Positions 1 through 5,181 of a DNA stretch of 8,112 nt are shown here, piece after piece (within the stretch, counting starts at the first letter, position 1; the number at the start of each line of letters is the position of its first letter). The stretch lies in assembly GCA_964470615.1 (NCBI GenBank), contig CAYYDH010000026.1:1-8112 (forward strand), read 5' to 3'. The stretch is from CAYYDH01 sp964470615 (GTDB lineage Bacteria; Patescibacteriota; Minisyncoccia; Minisyncoccales; GWA2-38-27). Both the position numbers and the translations under genes were made by a program. Below the pieces are notes generated by a model that was not told the DNA's origin, searched no databases, and saw only the letters and a program-made list of their open reading frames with translations.

Positions 1-214
1 GATAATAAAGGAGGGAGAGCGCCTGGGAAAGCACAGGGGAGGTTACAGTGAGTATATGAAAAAACTGGGCGGACACCTGACAGTAACCGTAGGCACCTAC
101 AACAAAGCCTCAAAAGAGCTTGCCAAAGTGGATAAAGATGTGGTAAAAATCACTGGTAGCGAAACTAAGATAAAAATAAAAGAGGTGGAAGAAACCCCCT
201 TATTAGAAGAATAA
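1..214 (+). CDS. rmuC: DNA recombination protein RmuC family, C-terminal fragment
   Basis: The window opens inside this gene. The frame beginning at base 2 runs open for 70 codons to TAA at 212-214. The readable tail has a Gly/Tyr-rich turn, then a helical stretch containing YNKASKEL and VDKDVVKITG, then an acidic end (EETPLLEE). This matches the conserved end of RmuC proteins, where a YNKA segment follows the PD-(D/E)XK nuclease-like core. RmuC proteins are predicted to limit DNA inversions and rearrangements; the biochemical reaction is poorly defined. The nuclease core lies outside the window, so the call rests only on the tail. The stop is 13 nt before rplU, so the two genes are probably co-transcribed. 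Confidence 0.7.
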   Translation, partial: IIKEGERLGKHRGGYSEYMKKLGGHLTVTVGTYNKASKELAKVDKDVVKITGSETKIKIKEVEETPLLEE

Positions 215-227
215 CCTAAACAAAAGT

Positions 228-542
228 ATGTTGGCAATAATCAGAACCGGCGGAAAACAATATATTGTTAAGCCCGAAGATAAGATAAAAATAGAAAAAA
301 TAGAAAAGAAAGAAGGCGACGAAGTCTCGTTTGCCGAAGTTCTGTTAGTAGAAAAAAATAAAAAGGTGGAAATCGGAACGCCCTTAGTCAAGGGCGCCAA
401 GGTTCTAGGAAAAGTTATGAAGCAGGGGAAGAATGATAAGGTTTCAATAGTTAAGTTTAAATCTAAGATACGCTATACGGTAAGGAAGGGTCATCGCCAA
501 CCATTTACCGAAGTGAAAATTACCAAAATAGAAACAGAGTAG
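228..542 (+). CDS. rplU: 50S ribosomal protein L21
   Basis: The 104-residue product is the usual length for bacterial L21, which binds 23S rRNA in the large subunit. The family hallmarks are visible. The N-terminus AIIRTGGKQYIV is followed by a Lys/Glu-rich strand, GTPLVKGAKV in the middle, and a basic C-terminal RNA-binding segment with KFKSKIRYTVRKGHRQPFTEVKI. The ATG at 228 gives the standard L21 N-terminus. No SD is visible before it (the upstream bases are cctaaacaaaagt), so translation may be coupled to rmuC or not depend on SD. In many bacteria rpmA (L27) follows immediately. Here a terminator follows and the next gene is convergent, so rpmA must be elsewhere or absent. Confidence 0.97.
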   Translation: MLAIIRTGGKQYIVKPEDKIKIEKIEKKEGDEVSFAEVLLVEKNKKVEIGTPLVKGAKVLGKVMKQGKNDKVSIVKFKSKIRYTVRKGHRQPFTEVKITKIETE

Positions 543-567
543 AAAAAGCCCGTTAAGCGGGCTTTTT
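543..567. terminator. Bidirectional intrinsic terminator between rplU and recR
   Basis: A perfect 10-bp stem AAAAAGCCCG (543-552) / CGGGCTTTTT (558-567) closes a 5-nt loop. The T-run is part of the stem on either strand, so it can end both the rmuC-rplU transcript (+) and the dnaB-recR transcript (-). It begins directly after the rplU stop, and its right arm overlaps the recR stop codon (566-568). Confidence 0.9.
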
Positions 568-1195
568 ACTTTCTTCCTTCAAAAGCACTGCTCAATGTTT
601 CTTCGTCCGCGTATTCCAGTTCTCCTCCTACTGGCAATCCGCGGCCCAAGTGGCTGATTTTTAGCGTTGGCAAGTTCATTGCTTTTAGCTTTCTTTCTAC
701 ATATAAACCCGTGGCCTCGCTTTCAGTGGTTGAGTTGGTGGCGATAATTACTTCTTTGAAGCTAGCGTTTTTAGGGCCGAAGTTTTCTGGATTATTTATC
801 CGATCCGCCAACTCATCAGTTCTTGTCTTTCTTGCTTCCTCGTTTTTGGGGCCGGAAGTATTGCTGCCTAGTATAAAGTAGAGGCCTTTGTATTTTTTAG
901 TATTTTCAATTGAAACCAAATCGGTTTCTTTTTCTACCACGCAGAGCAAAGTTTTATCACGGTTGGGGCTTTGGCAAATAGGGCAGAGCGTGCCTTCTTT
1001 AGAGTCGAAAGGGTTAAAACAAAACTGGCAGATTTTTGTTGACTCCTTTAGGTTTTTTATTAAAACAGTCAAATTGTCCAACTCAGCCGGTGATAGCTTC
1101 AACAAATAGAAGACAAAGCGTGCGGCTGTGCGTGGTCCCACGGTTGGGAACTTAGAGAAAGAATCAATTAGGCGTTGAATTGGTGCAGGGTACAT
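566..1195 (-). CDS. recR: Recombination mediator protein RecR
   Basis: RecR works with RecO (and RecF) to load RecA at single-strand gaps during recombinational repair; it forms a ring-shaped clamp on DNA. The 209-residue length is close to the usual 200. An N-terminal helix-hairpin-helix (FPTVGPRTAARFVFYLL, about 16-32) is followed by a C4 zinc finger with Cys56, Cys59, Cys71 and Cys74. A Toprim domain starts at LCVVEKETDL (about 84-93, Glu88), and the family motif ATNSTTESEATGLY lies at about 152-165. The typical C-terminus GLPVGGELEYAD...AFEGR is intact. The ATG at 1195 fits the family start. There is no clear SD, but the dnaB stop is only 6 nt upstream, so it is the second gene of a dnaB-recR operon. 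The stop codon lies in the terminator stem shared with rplU. Confidence 0.97.
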   Translation of the reverse strand: MYPAPIQRLIDSFSKFPTVGPRTAARFVFYLLKLSPAELDNLTVLIKNLKESTKICQFCFNPFDSKEGTLCPICQSPNRDKTLLCVVEKETDLVSIENTKKYKGLYFILGSNTSGPKNEEARKTRTDELADRINNPENFGPKNASFKEVIIATNSTTESEATGLYVERKLKAMNLPTLKISHLGRGLPVGGELEYADEETLSSAFEGRK

Positions 1196-1201
1196 GGTTT
1201 G

Positions 1202-2617
1202 TTAAAAAGGGAGCGTTGTTTCTGCTTCTTCTCCTTCTGGTGGTCGGAAGCTAGACTCTTCGCTTTGCTTGTCTAGGGTTCTGAAGGTAGTTCTTGCTTC
1301 ATCGAAGTACAGGTCTATATTCCCGATAGGTCCGTTTCTGTGCTTGGCAATACGAATTTGGGCGATGTTCTTGCGCAATGTATCATCGCGATAACGGTCT
1401 TCTCGGTAAATAAACATTACTACGTCAGCGTCCTGCTCTAAGCTGCCAGATTCTCTTAGGTCGGCCAGCTTCGGAACAGGCGGGACGCGGTGTTCAACTG
1501 CTCTGGACAATTGAGATACAGCCAGTACGGGCACATTCAACTCGCGGGCCATGCCTTTTAAAGAGCGAGATATTTCTGAAACCTGTTGGACCGTGCTAAA
1601 GGCTTGGTTTCGCGATTCCATCAGTTGGAGGTAGTCAATAATAACTAGACCTAAACCATGTTCAGCTTGCAGTCTTCTGGCCATGGCTTTCATCTGTAGA
1701 ACATTGATTATTGCGGTATCGTCAATATAGATAGGCGCTTCAGCTAAAATGCCCATGGCGTTCTGGATGCGGCTGAAATCATTGTCTTCTCCTTCTTGAG
1801 AGAGACGGCCAGTTCTTAGTTTCCAAGAATCAACATTTGACAATGAAGAAAGGAGGCGGTCAACGATCTGGTCTCGTGACATTTCCAAGCTGAAAATACC
1901 GACAGGCAACTTTGAATCAATAGCAATGTTAGCGGCAAAGTTTAGCGCCAAGCTGGATTTTCCCATCGATGGTCGAGAGGCCAAGATTATTAAATCAGAC
2001 TTCTGAAAGCCGGCGAGGAGGTTGTCTAAATGTTTGAAACCGGTTGGAGTGCCCCTCACAACATCCCCGTGTTTCGACAAACGGTCAAGTCTTTCGAACG
2101 CCTCTTCCAATGTGTCTTTTATCGGAACAAAATTCTGCGTTAGACTTCCTTGGGCAATGCTGAAGATCTTTCTTTCTGCTTCATCTAGTAAAACGTCAAC
2201 GTCTTCAGCTTCATTGTAGCCCAATGAGTTTATTTCTTGGCTGGTGGCGATTAAGTCTCTTAAGATTCTCTTTTTTTGGACGTTTTTAGCATAACTCAAG
2301 ACGTGAGCTGCAGTCGGTACGAAATTTATCAGCTCGGTAAGATAGCCGCTGCCGCCAGCCTCCTCTAAAAAGTTTCTATCTTTTAGGCGGCTAGAGACGG
2401 CTAAAAAATCAATGGATTCTCCTCTTTCAAACAAGTCAACGACTGCCGAATATATTTCTTGGTGAGACTTCTTGTAAAAGTCTTTGGGTAATAAAAAATC
2501 TGCCACTTTTATTATGGCATCCTTGTCTATCATCAAAGCACCGAGCAAGGACTTTTCTGCATCAATGCTTTGCGGAGGTAATTTTTCTAAAGCTTCATTT
2601 TTGTTAGAATTTGGCAT
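1202..2617 (-). CDS. dnaB: Replicative DNA helicase DnaB
   Basis: DnaB is the hexameric 5'-3' helicase that unwinds DNA at the replication fork and recruits primase. With the ATG at 2617 the product is 471 residues, the standard family length. The N-terminal collar domain begins LPPQSIDAEKSLLGALMID (about 13-31). The RecA-like motor carries Walker A RPSMGKSS (215-222, Lys220), the catalytic Glu in SLEMSRDQ (Glu245), Walker B VIIDYLQLM (Asp328), the SQLSR motif (about 378-382) and the inter-subunit finger region AKHRNGP (424-430). The frame stays open upstream to 2992, but those codons show no DnaB similarity and cross the GC-rich RNA locus on the other strand. The sequence AAAGGAG precedes the ATG with only a 3-nt gap, and a TTG lies in frame just before the ATG, so the exact start could move by one codon. 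recR follows in the same transcript. Confidence 0.97.
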   Translation of the reverse strand: MPNSNKNEALEKLPPQSIDAEKSLLGALMIDKDAIIKVADFLLPKDFYKKSHQEIYSAVVDLFERGESIDFLAVSSRLKDRNFLEEAGGSGYLTELINFVPTAAHVLSYAKNVQKKRILRDLIATSQEINSLGYNEAEDVDVLLDEAERKIFSIAQGSLTQNFVPIKDTLEEAFERLDRLSKHGDVVRGTPTGFKHLDNLLAGFQKSDLIILASRPSMGKSSLALNFAANIAIDSKLPVGIFSLEMSRDQIVDRLLSSLSNVDSWKLRTGRLSQEGEDNDFSRIQNAMGILAEAPIYIDDTAIINVLQMKAMARRLQAEHGLGLVIIDYLQLMESRNQAFSTVQQVSEISRSLKGMARELNVPVLAVSQLSRAVEHRVPPVPKLADLRESGSLEQDADVVMFIYREDRYRDDTLRKNIAQIRIAKHRNGPIGNIDLYFDEARTTFRTLDKQSEESSFRPPEGEEAETTLPF

Positions 2618-2624
2618 CAACTCC

Positions 2625-2653
2625 TTTATAACGGAAAGCAGAAAGGATAGCAA
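2625..2653 (-). promoter_or_regulatory. Possible dnaB promoter giving a leaderless or very short leader
   Basis: On the minus strand, TTGCTA (2648-2653), 17 bp and TATAAA (2625-2630) match the sigma70 consensus at 4/6 and 5/6. The -10 ends 7 nt before the dnaB ATG, so transcription would begin at about the A of the start codon. The same bases overlap the AAAGGAG SD-like sequence (2621-2627), so only one of the two may be functional. A weaker alternative lies further upstream: TTGTCA, 19 bp, CAAAAT. Confidence 0.35.
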
Positions 2654-2692
2654 GAAGTAGTAGGGGATATTTTGTGAAAAACTTTCAGGGTA

Positions 2693-2721
2693 TTGACAAG
2701 AACTGGTATGAGGCGTATAAT
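2693..2721 (+). promoter_or_regulatory. Consensus sigma70 promoter driving the GC-rich RNA locus
   Basis: TTGACA (2693-2698), a 17-bp spacer and TATAAT (2716-2721) are a 12/12 match to the sigma70 consensus with optimal spacing. The expected transcription start is about 2727-2730. It points away from dnaB into a region with no evident protein gene. This is the strongest promoter visible in the window, typical of stable RNA genes. Confidence 0.85.
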
Positions 2722-2727
2722 ATAGCC

Positions 2728-3020
2728 GTAAAGTGAAACTCGCTCTTTTAAGGAGAGTCGCATGGGAAAAACGCTGGGCAGCATGACCAATAGCGCCTGA
2801 CACGTCGCCGGCCTCGCCGATCTTCCGCACTTCGCGGAAGCCGGTATGTCTCAGGTCAGGGGCAGGGCCCCTAGAAAGTGAAGGGCAATGCTCTTCCACA
2901 GCGGATTTACCTAGTTCCTTTTTCGGAAGTGACAACCAATCATAGCGCCAGGCGCGAGGCGGGCGCCTGGGCAAGGCCCCTTGGGATTTCAATGATGCAA
3001 ATCAATCCAAGGGGCTTTTT
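2728..3020 (+). ncRNA. Putative structured non-coding RNA of about 290 nt, family not recognised
   Basis: This unit has its own consensus promoter upstream and an intrinsic terminator at the end. GC is about 61% over 2761-2980 (hand count), against roughly 35% in rplU. Predicted hairpins follow one another: 2738-2758; 2772-2795; an extended interrupted stem 2796-2855 (CCTGAcAC with GTcTCAGG, GCCGGC with GCCGGT, TTCCGC with GCGGAA around loop acttc); AGGGGC/GCCCCT 2858-2872; GTGAAGGGC/GCTCTTcCAC 2878-2899; a short TTCC/GGAA stem at about 2915-2928; and CCAGGCGC/GCGCCTGG 2948-2970. I checked for tmRNA (TYC arm, CCA end), RNase P RNA (GAGGAAAGTCC and ACAGAAA-type blocks) and SRP RNA (GGAA loop with AGCA). 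None fits, although CAGGTCAGG at 2852-2860 resembles one SRP strand. It may also be a long leader containing a 12-codon ORF. Transcription and fold are inferred by eye. Confidence 0.6.
2976..3020 (+). terminator. Intrinsic terminator of the GC-rich RNA
   Basis: A 9-bp stem GCCCCTTGG (2976-2984) / CCAAGGGGC (3007-3015) can extend inward by AT/AT past a bulged G. The loop is about 17 nt, and TTTTT (3016-3020) then ATTATT follow. It separates the RNA locus from the promoter of the 85-aa gene. Confidence 0.85.
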
Positions 3021-3024
3021 ATTA

Positions 3025-3053
3025 TTGACAAAACTTGGCGTTTCAGTTAAGTT
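3025..3053 (+). promoter_or_regulatory. Possible promoter of the 85-aa orphan gene
   Basis: A perfect -35 TTGACA (3025-3030) begins a few bases after the RNA terminator. At 17 bp the -10 would be TAAGTT (3048-3053), only 3/6. The expected start near 3060 leaves a leader of about 49 nt that carries the strong SD. The weak -10 may indicate an activated promoter, or the gene may rely on read-through from upstream. Confidence 0.45.
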
Positions 3054-3108
3054 AGAAAGAACAGCTTTTTTATAACTTGGCTCCAGAGGGATAAAGGAGG
3101 TCGCCGCC

Positions 3109-3366
3109 ATGAGTAGGGTCGCAGCAAGTGAGGGATTGCCTCAAATCGGGTCAATTGATCTAGCTGCTCTTTTTGCAGAAGCGCTAAGAGCTCCGAGGAC
3201 AGAGTCAACAATGTTGAACAGGCTTAGTCTTGCAGAATGTGCTGCAAGACGTGGAGACACTGTCTCGGCAAAGCGTCTCTTGGCTGAGGCTTTGGCTGTG
3301 AAAGATCGCTTCGGCCTTACCATCAAGATACCGTCGGTACTCAGGAAGTTTCAGACATCCAACTGA
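3109..3366 (+). CDS. Hypothetical 85-aa helical protein
   Basis: I do not recognise this protein. It is supported as a gene by a near-perfect SD AAAGGAGGT (3093-3101) placed 7 nt before the ATG, by a possible promoter upstream and by a terminator just after the stop. The product is Ala/Leu/Arg-rich and looks all-helical. Residues about 39-68 (LSLAECAARRGDTVSAKRLLAEALAVKDRF) read like one tetratricopeptide-type helix pair, with small residues and GD at the turn and a following A..LL.EAL helix. The C-terminus is basic (IKIPSVLRKFQTSN). There is no signal peptide, membrane segment or Cys cluster. GC is about 51%, higher than most neighbours. It lies between the structured RNA and convergent cysS, so its neighbours do not reveal its function. 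Confidence 0.7.
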   Translation: MSRVAASEGLPQIGSIDLAALFAEALRAPRTESTMLNRLSLAECAARRGDTVSAKRLLAEALAVKDRFGLTIKIPSVLRKFQTSN

Positions 3367-3383
3367 AACCGAAAACAAATAAA

Positions 3384-3412
3384 GAACCTGCAAACGCAGG
3401 TTCCTTTATTTT
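3384..3412. terminator. Bidirectional terminator between the 85-aa gene and cysS
   Basis: An 8-bp perfect stem GAACCTGC (3384-3391) / GCAGGTTC (3396-3403) has loop AAAC. It is followed on the plus strand by CTTTATTTTTT and on the minus strand by TTTATTTG. It can end the 85-aa gene (+) and cysS (-), whose stop codon is at 3420-3422. Confidence 0.88.
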
Positions 3413-3419
3413 TTCAGAG

Positions 3420-4781
3420 TTAAATCTTTTTGATAACCGGTCCCTTGGCAGTATCTTCGATCCTATATCCAAGACCCTTAATTTGTTGGCGTAGTTGGTC
3501 AGCTCTTTGCCAGTCTTTTCGCCGACGGGCTTTTTTTCGTTCTTGTGCCAGGGTTTTAATATCATTAGGTATCTTAACTATTTCTTCTTTTAATAGATCC
3601 AGACCAAAGACCCTGTCCATCTCCTCAATCGTTTTTCTTTTCCCGGTCGCTTTAGCGTCGCGCACCAGATTCCACAAAACAGCCAAAGCTTTAGGCATAT
3701 CTAAGTCATCATTTATTGCTTTCTCAAACTCCTTGAGATATTTTTTATTTTTCTTTTTGTCGTCTTTGGTTTTAGCAATTATGTTCTTTAGGCGGTTGAG
3801 AGAGTTTTGGCTGTTTTCTAAGCTCTCTAAGCTGAAGTCTAGAGGTGTTCTGTAATGCGCAGTTAAGCAGAGATAGCGGTAGACGAGGGCTGAAAACCCC
3901 TTTGTCTCAAGTTCAGCTACAGTATAAAGACCGCCCTTGCTTTTGCTTACCTTTTCTCCCTTGAAGGTTAAGAAGGCGCCGTGCAACCAGTAGTTGGCGA
4001 GCTTTTTATTAGTCGCAGCTTCTGATTGAGCGATTTCATTTGTGTGGTGCACTGGAATGTGGTCTTCGCCGCCGGTGTGAATATCAAAATGCTTGCCCAA
4101 GTATTTCATTGACATGGCTGAGCACTCTATGTGCCAGCCCGGGAATCCTAATCCCCAAGGAGATTGCCATTCTTGCTGCCTTAGCCCTGGTTTTCCAGAA
4201 AACTTCCACAAGGCAAAATCAGTGGGATTCTTCTTTTCTTTCATCTCAATTCTTTTGCCCGCCCTCAAGCCTTTTTTCTCTAGGCGTGCCAGTTTTCCGT
4301 AGTTTTTAAACTTCGAGGTATCAAAATAAATGCCGTCTTTTGTTTTGTACGTGTATCCTTTCTTCTCAAGCGTTTTTATTAAATTAATTTGTTCTTTGAT
4401 GTGCTCTGTGGCTTTTGGCCAAACGTCCGGCTCTTTGATATTCAGTTTTTTGAAATCATCACGGAATATTTTCCAATAATAATCAGTTATTTCTTTTGCC
4501 GTTTTACCTTCTTTTTTTGCTGCTTTTTCTACCTTGTCTTCGCCTTCATCGGCATCGCTGGTGAGATGGCCGGCATCAGTGATGTTTATAACCTGTTTTA
4601 CCTTATAGCCGTCATACGATAAAACTCTTTTTAAAATATCAGCAAAGATATATGAGCGCAGATTGCCAATATGCTGGTACCAATAGACAGTCGGACCGCA
4701 GGTGTAAATGCCCGCTGTCTTAGCTTTCAGCGGCTTAAAGGTTTCTTTTTTTCTGGTTAGGGTGTTATATATCTTTAACAT
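3420..4781 (-). CDS. cysS: Cysteinyl-tRNA synthetase
   Basis: This class I synthetase charges tRNA-Cys in the cytoplasm. The 453-residue product is full length. It shows the HIGH-type motif HIGN (37-40) and the KMSKS-type motif KVSKS (277-281). The zinc ligands that select cysteine are Cys28 (TCGPTVY), Cys220 (WHIECSAM), and His245 and Glu249 (HIPVHHTNEIAQSEA). The DALR-type helical region follows, and the C-terminal KARRRKDWQRADQLRQQI is typical of CysRS tails. These features and the length argue against MshC, the related mycothiol ligase. The ATG at 4781 gives the usual N-terminus (KIYNTLTRKKE). No SD precedes it. A -10-like TACAAT (4788-4793) ends 6 nt before the ATG, with a poor -35 (TTGGAC, 4811-4816, 17-bp spacer), which could mean leaderless translation. 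Confidence 0.98.
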   Translation of the reverse strand: MLKIYNTLTRKKETFKPLKAKTAGIYTCGPTVYWYQHIGNLRSYIFADILKRVLSYDGYKVKQVINITDAGHLTSDADEGEDKVEKAAKKEGKTAKEITDYYWKIFRDDFKKLNIKEPDVWPKATEHIKEQINLIKTLEKKGYTYKTKDGIYFDTSKFKNYGKLARLEKKGLRAGKRIEMKEKKNPTDFALWKFSGKPGLRQQEWQSPWGLGFPGWHIECSAMSMKYLGKHFDIHTGGEDHIPVHHTNEIAQSEAATNKKLANYWLHGAFLTFKGEKVSKSKGGLYTVAELETKGFSALVYRYLCLTAHYRTPLDFSLESLENSQNSLNRLKNIIAKTKDDKKKNKKYLKEFEKAINDDLDMPKALAVLWNLVRDAKATGKRKTIEEMDRVFGLDLLKEEIVKIPNDIKTLAQERKKARRRKDWQRADQLRQQIKGLGYRIEDTAKGPVIKKI

Positions 4782-4818
4782 TCTATTATTGTATCAATTT
4801 TATTGGCTCCGTCCAATA

Positions 4819-4846
4819 TGGACAAAAAAATATGGGGTGGTATAAA
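4819..4846 (+). promoter_or_regulatory. Promoter of the 62-aa membrane peptide gene
   Basis: TGGACA (4819-4824, 5/6), a 16-bp spacer and TATAAA (4841-4846, 5/6) match the consensus well. A TGG directly before the -10 gives an extended -10 (TGn). The expected start near 4853 leaves a leader of about 28 nt ending in a strong SD. It lies back to back with cysS. Confidence 0.65.
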
Positions 4847-4880
4847 GAGGGTGGTACTTTTTATCGAAAGGGGAGAAGCG

Positions 4881-5069
4881 ATGAGAACGATTGTACTGCT
4901 TGTCGCGTTTCTGCTTTTTGTCGGTTTGTTCATTCACGCCGTTTGCGCCTTGGGTTTCAGCGACGCCTCTTTTTTCCTGCTCCCTGTTCTGTTTTTTGGA
5001 ATTATCCTTTTGCTCGAACTCGTCGGCATAAGAGTTGAGCGTATTGATATTATCTTTAAGGGGGAATGA
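4881..5069 (+). CDS. Hypothetical 62-aa membrane protein with two transmembrane helices
   Basis: I do not recognise this protein. The ATG at 4881 is chosen because AGGGGAG lies 5 nt upstream; an alternative in-frame start near 4803 would precede the promoter and add charged residues with no SD. The sequence begins MRTIVLLVAFLLFVGLFIHAV, a hydrophobic helix that could be a membrane anchor or an uncleaved signal. A short polar turn (LGFSDAS) and a second helix (FFLLPVLFFGIILLLELVGI) follow. The tail RVERIDIIFKGE is charged. Both helices are long enough to span a membrane as a hairpin. It has its own promoter and terminator, so it is a single-gene unit. Small two-helix proteins include toxins, regulators and subunits of larger complexes; nothing here discriminates between them. 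Confidence 0.65.
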   Translation: MRTIVLLVAFLLFVGLFIHAVCALGFSDASFFLLPVLFFGIILLLELVGIRVERIDIIFKGE

Positions 5070-5092
5070 AGCGGTGAAAGCTGAAAATTCTG

Positions 5093-5117
5093 GCTCACTT
5101 ATAAAAGTGGGCTTTTT
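5093..5117 (+). terminator. Terminator after the 62-aa gene
   Basis: An 8-bp stem GCTCACTT (5093-5100) / AAGTGGGC (5105-5112), with one G-T pair and loop ATAA, is followed by TTTTT (5113-5117). A second, outer pairing CGGTGAAA (5072-5079) / TTTCACCG (5120-5127) encloses the whole hairpin. Confidence 0.85.
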
Positions 5118-5154
5118 CTTTTCACCGGATTTCTTTTGTGATACGATAAAATAA

Positions 5155-5160
5155 TATAAT
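5155..5160 (+). promoter_or_regulatory. Possible -10 element for the gtrA-like/dnaX operon
   Basis: A perfect TATAAT lies 21 nt before the ATG at 5182. No good -35 is found at 16-18 bp, where the sequence is T-rich (ttcttttgtg). It is the only candidate between the preceding terminator and the gene. The implied leader of about 15 nt has no SD. Confidence 0.4.
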
Positions 5161-5181
5161 CAATTTAATTTTCATACAAAA

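Noticed and set aside
2847..2900. SRP RNA (4.5S) because of CAGGTCAGG
   Set aside because: The required GGAA-type tetraloop and the AGCA partner strand are missing; the bases after CAGGTCAGG instead form the hairpin AGGGGC/GCCCCT.
2618..2992. N-terminal extension of dnaB to a 596-residue protein
   Set aside because: The extra 125 codons have no DnaB similarity, DnaB is already full length (471) from 2617, and the region is explained by the oppositely oriented promoter and structured RNA. A long open frame is not surprising in GC-rich sequence.
2728..3020. tmRNA or RNase P RNA
   Set aside because: No TTCGA-containing T arm, CCA-type end or tRNA-like acceptor for tmRNA; no GAGGAAAGTCC or late ACAGAA block for RNase P.
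2878..3075. 65-codon plus-strand frame through the RNA terminator
   Set aside because: It lacks an SD, crosses the terminator and the next promoter, and its product has no recognisable composition or motif.
4844..4863. T-box riboswitch, because of AGGGTGGTAC near cysS
   Set aside because: The motif is on the strand opposite to cysS, within about 40 nt of the start of a small membrane gene. There is no stem I, specifier loop or antiterminator/terminator pair, so it is a chance match.
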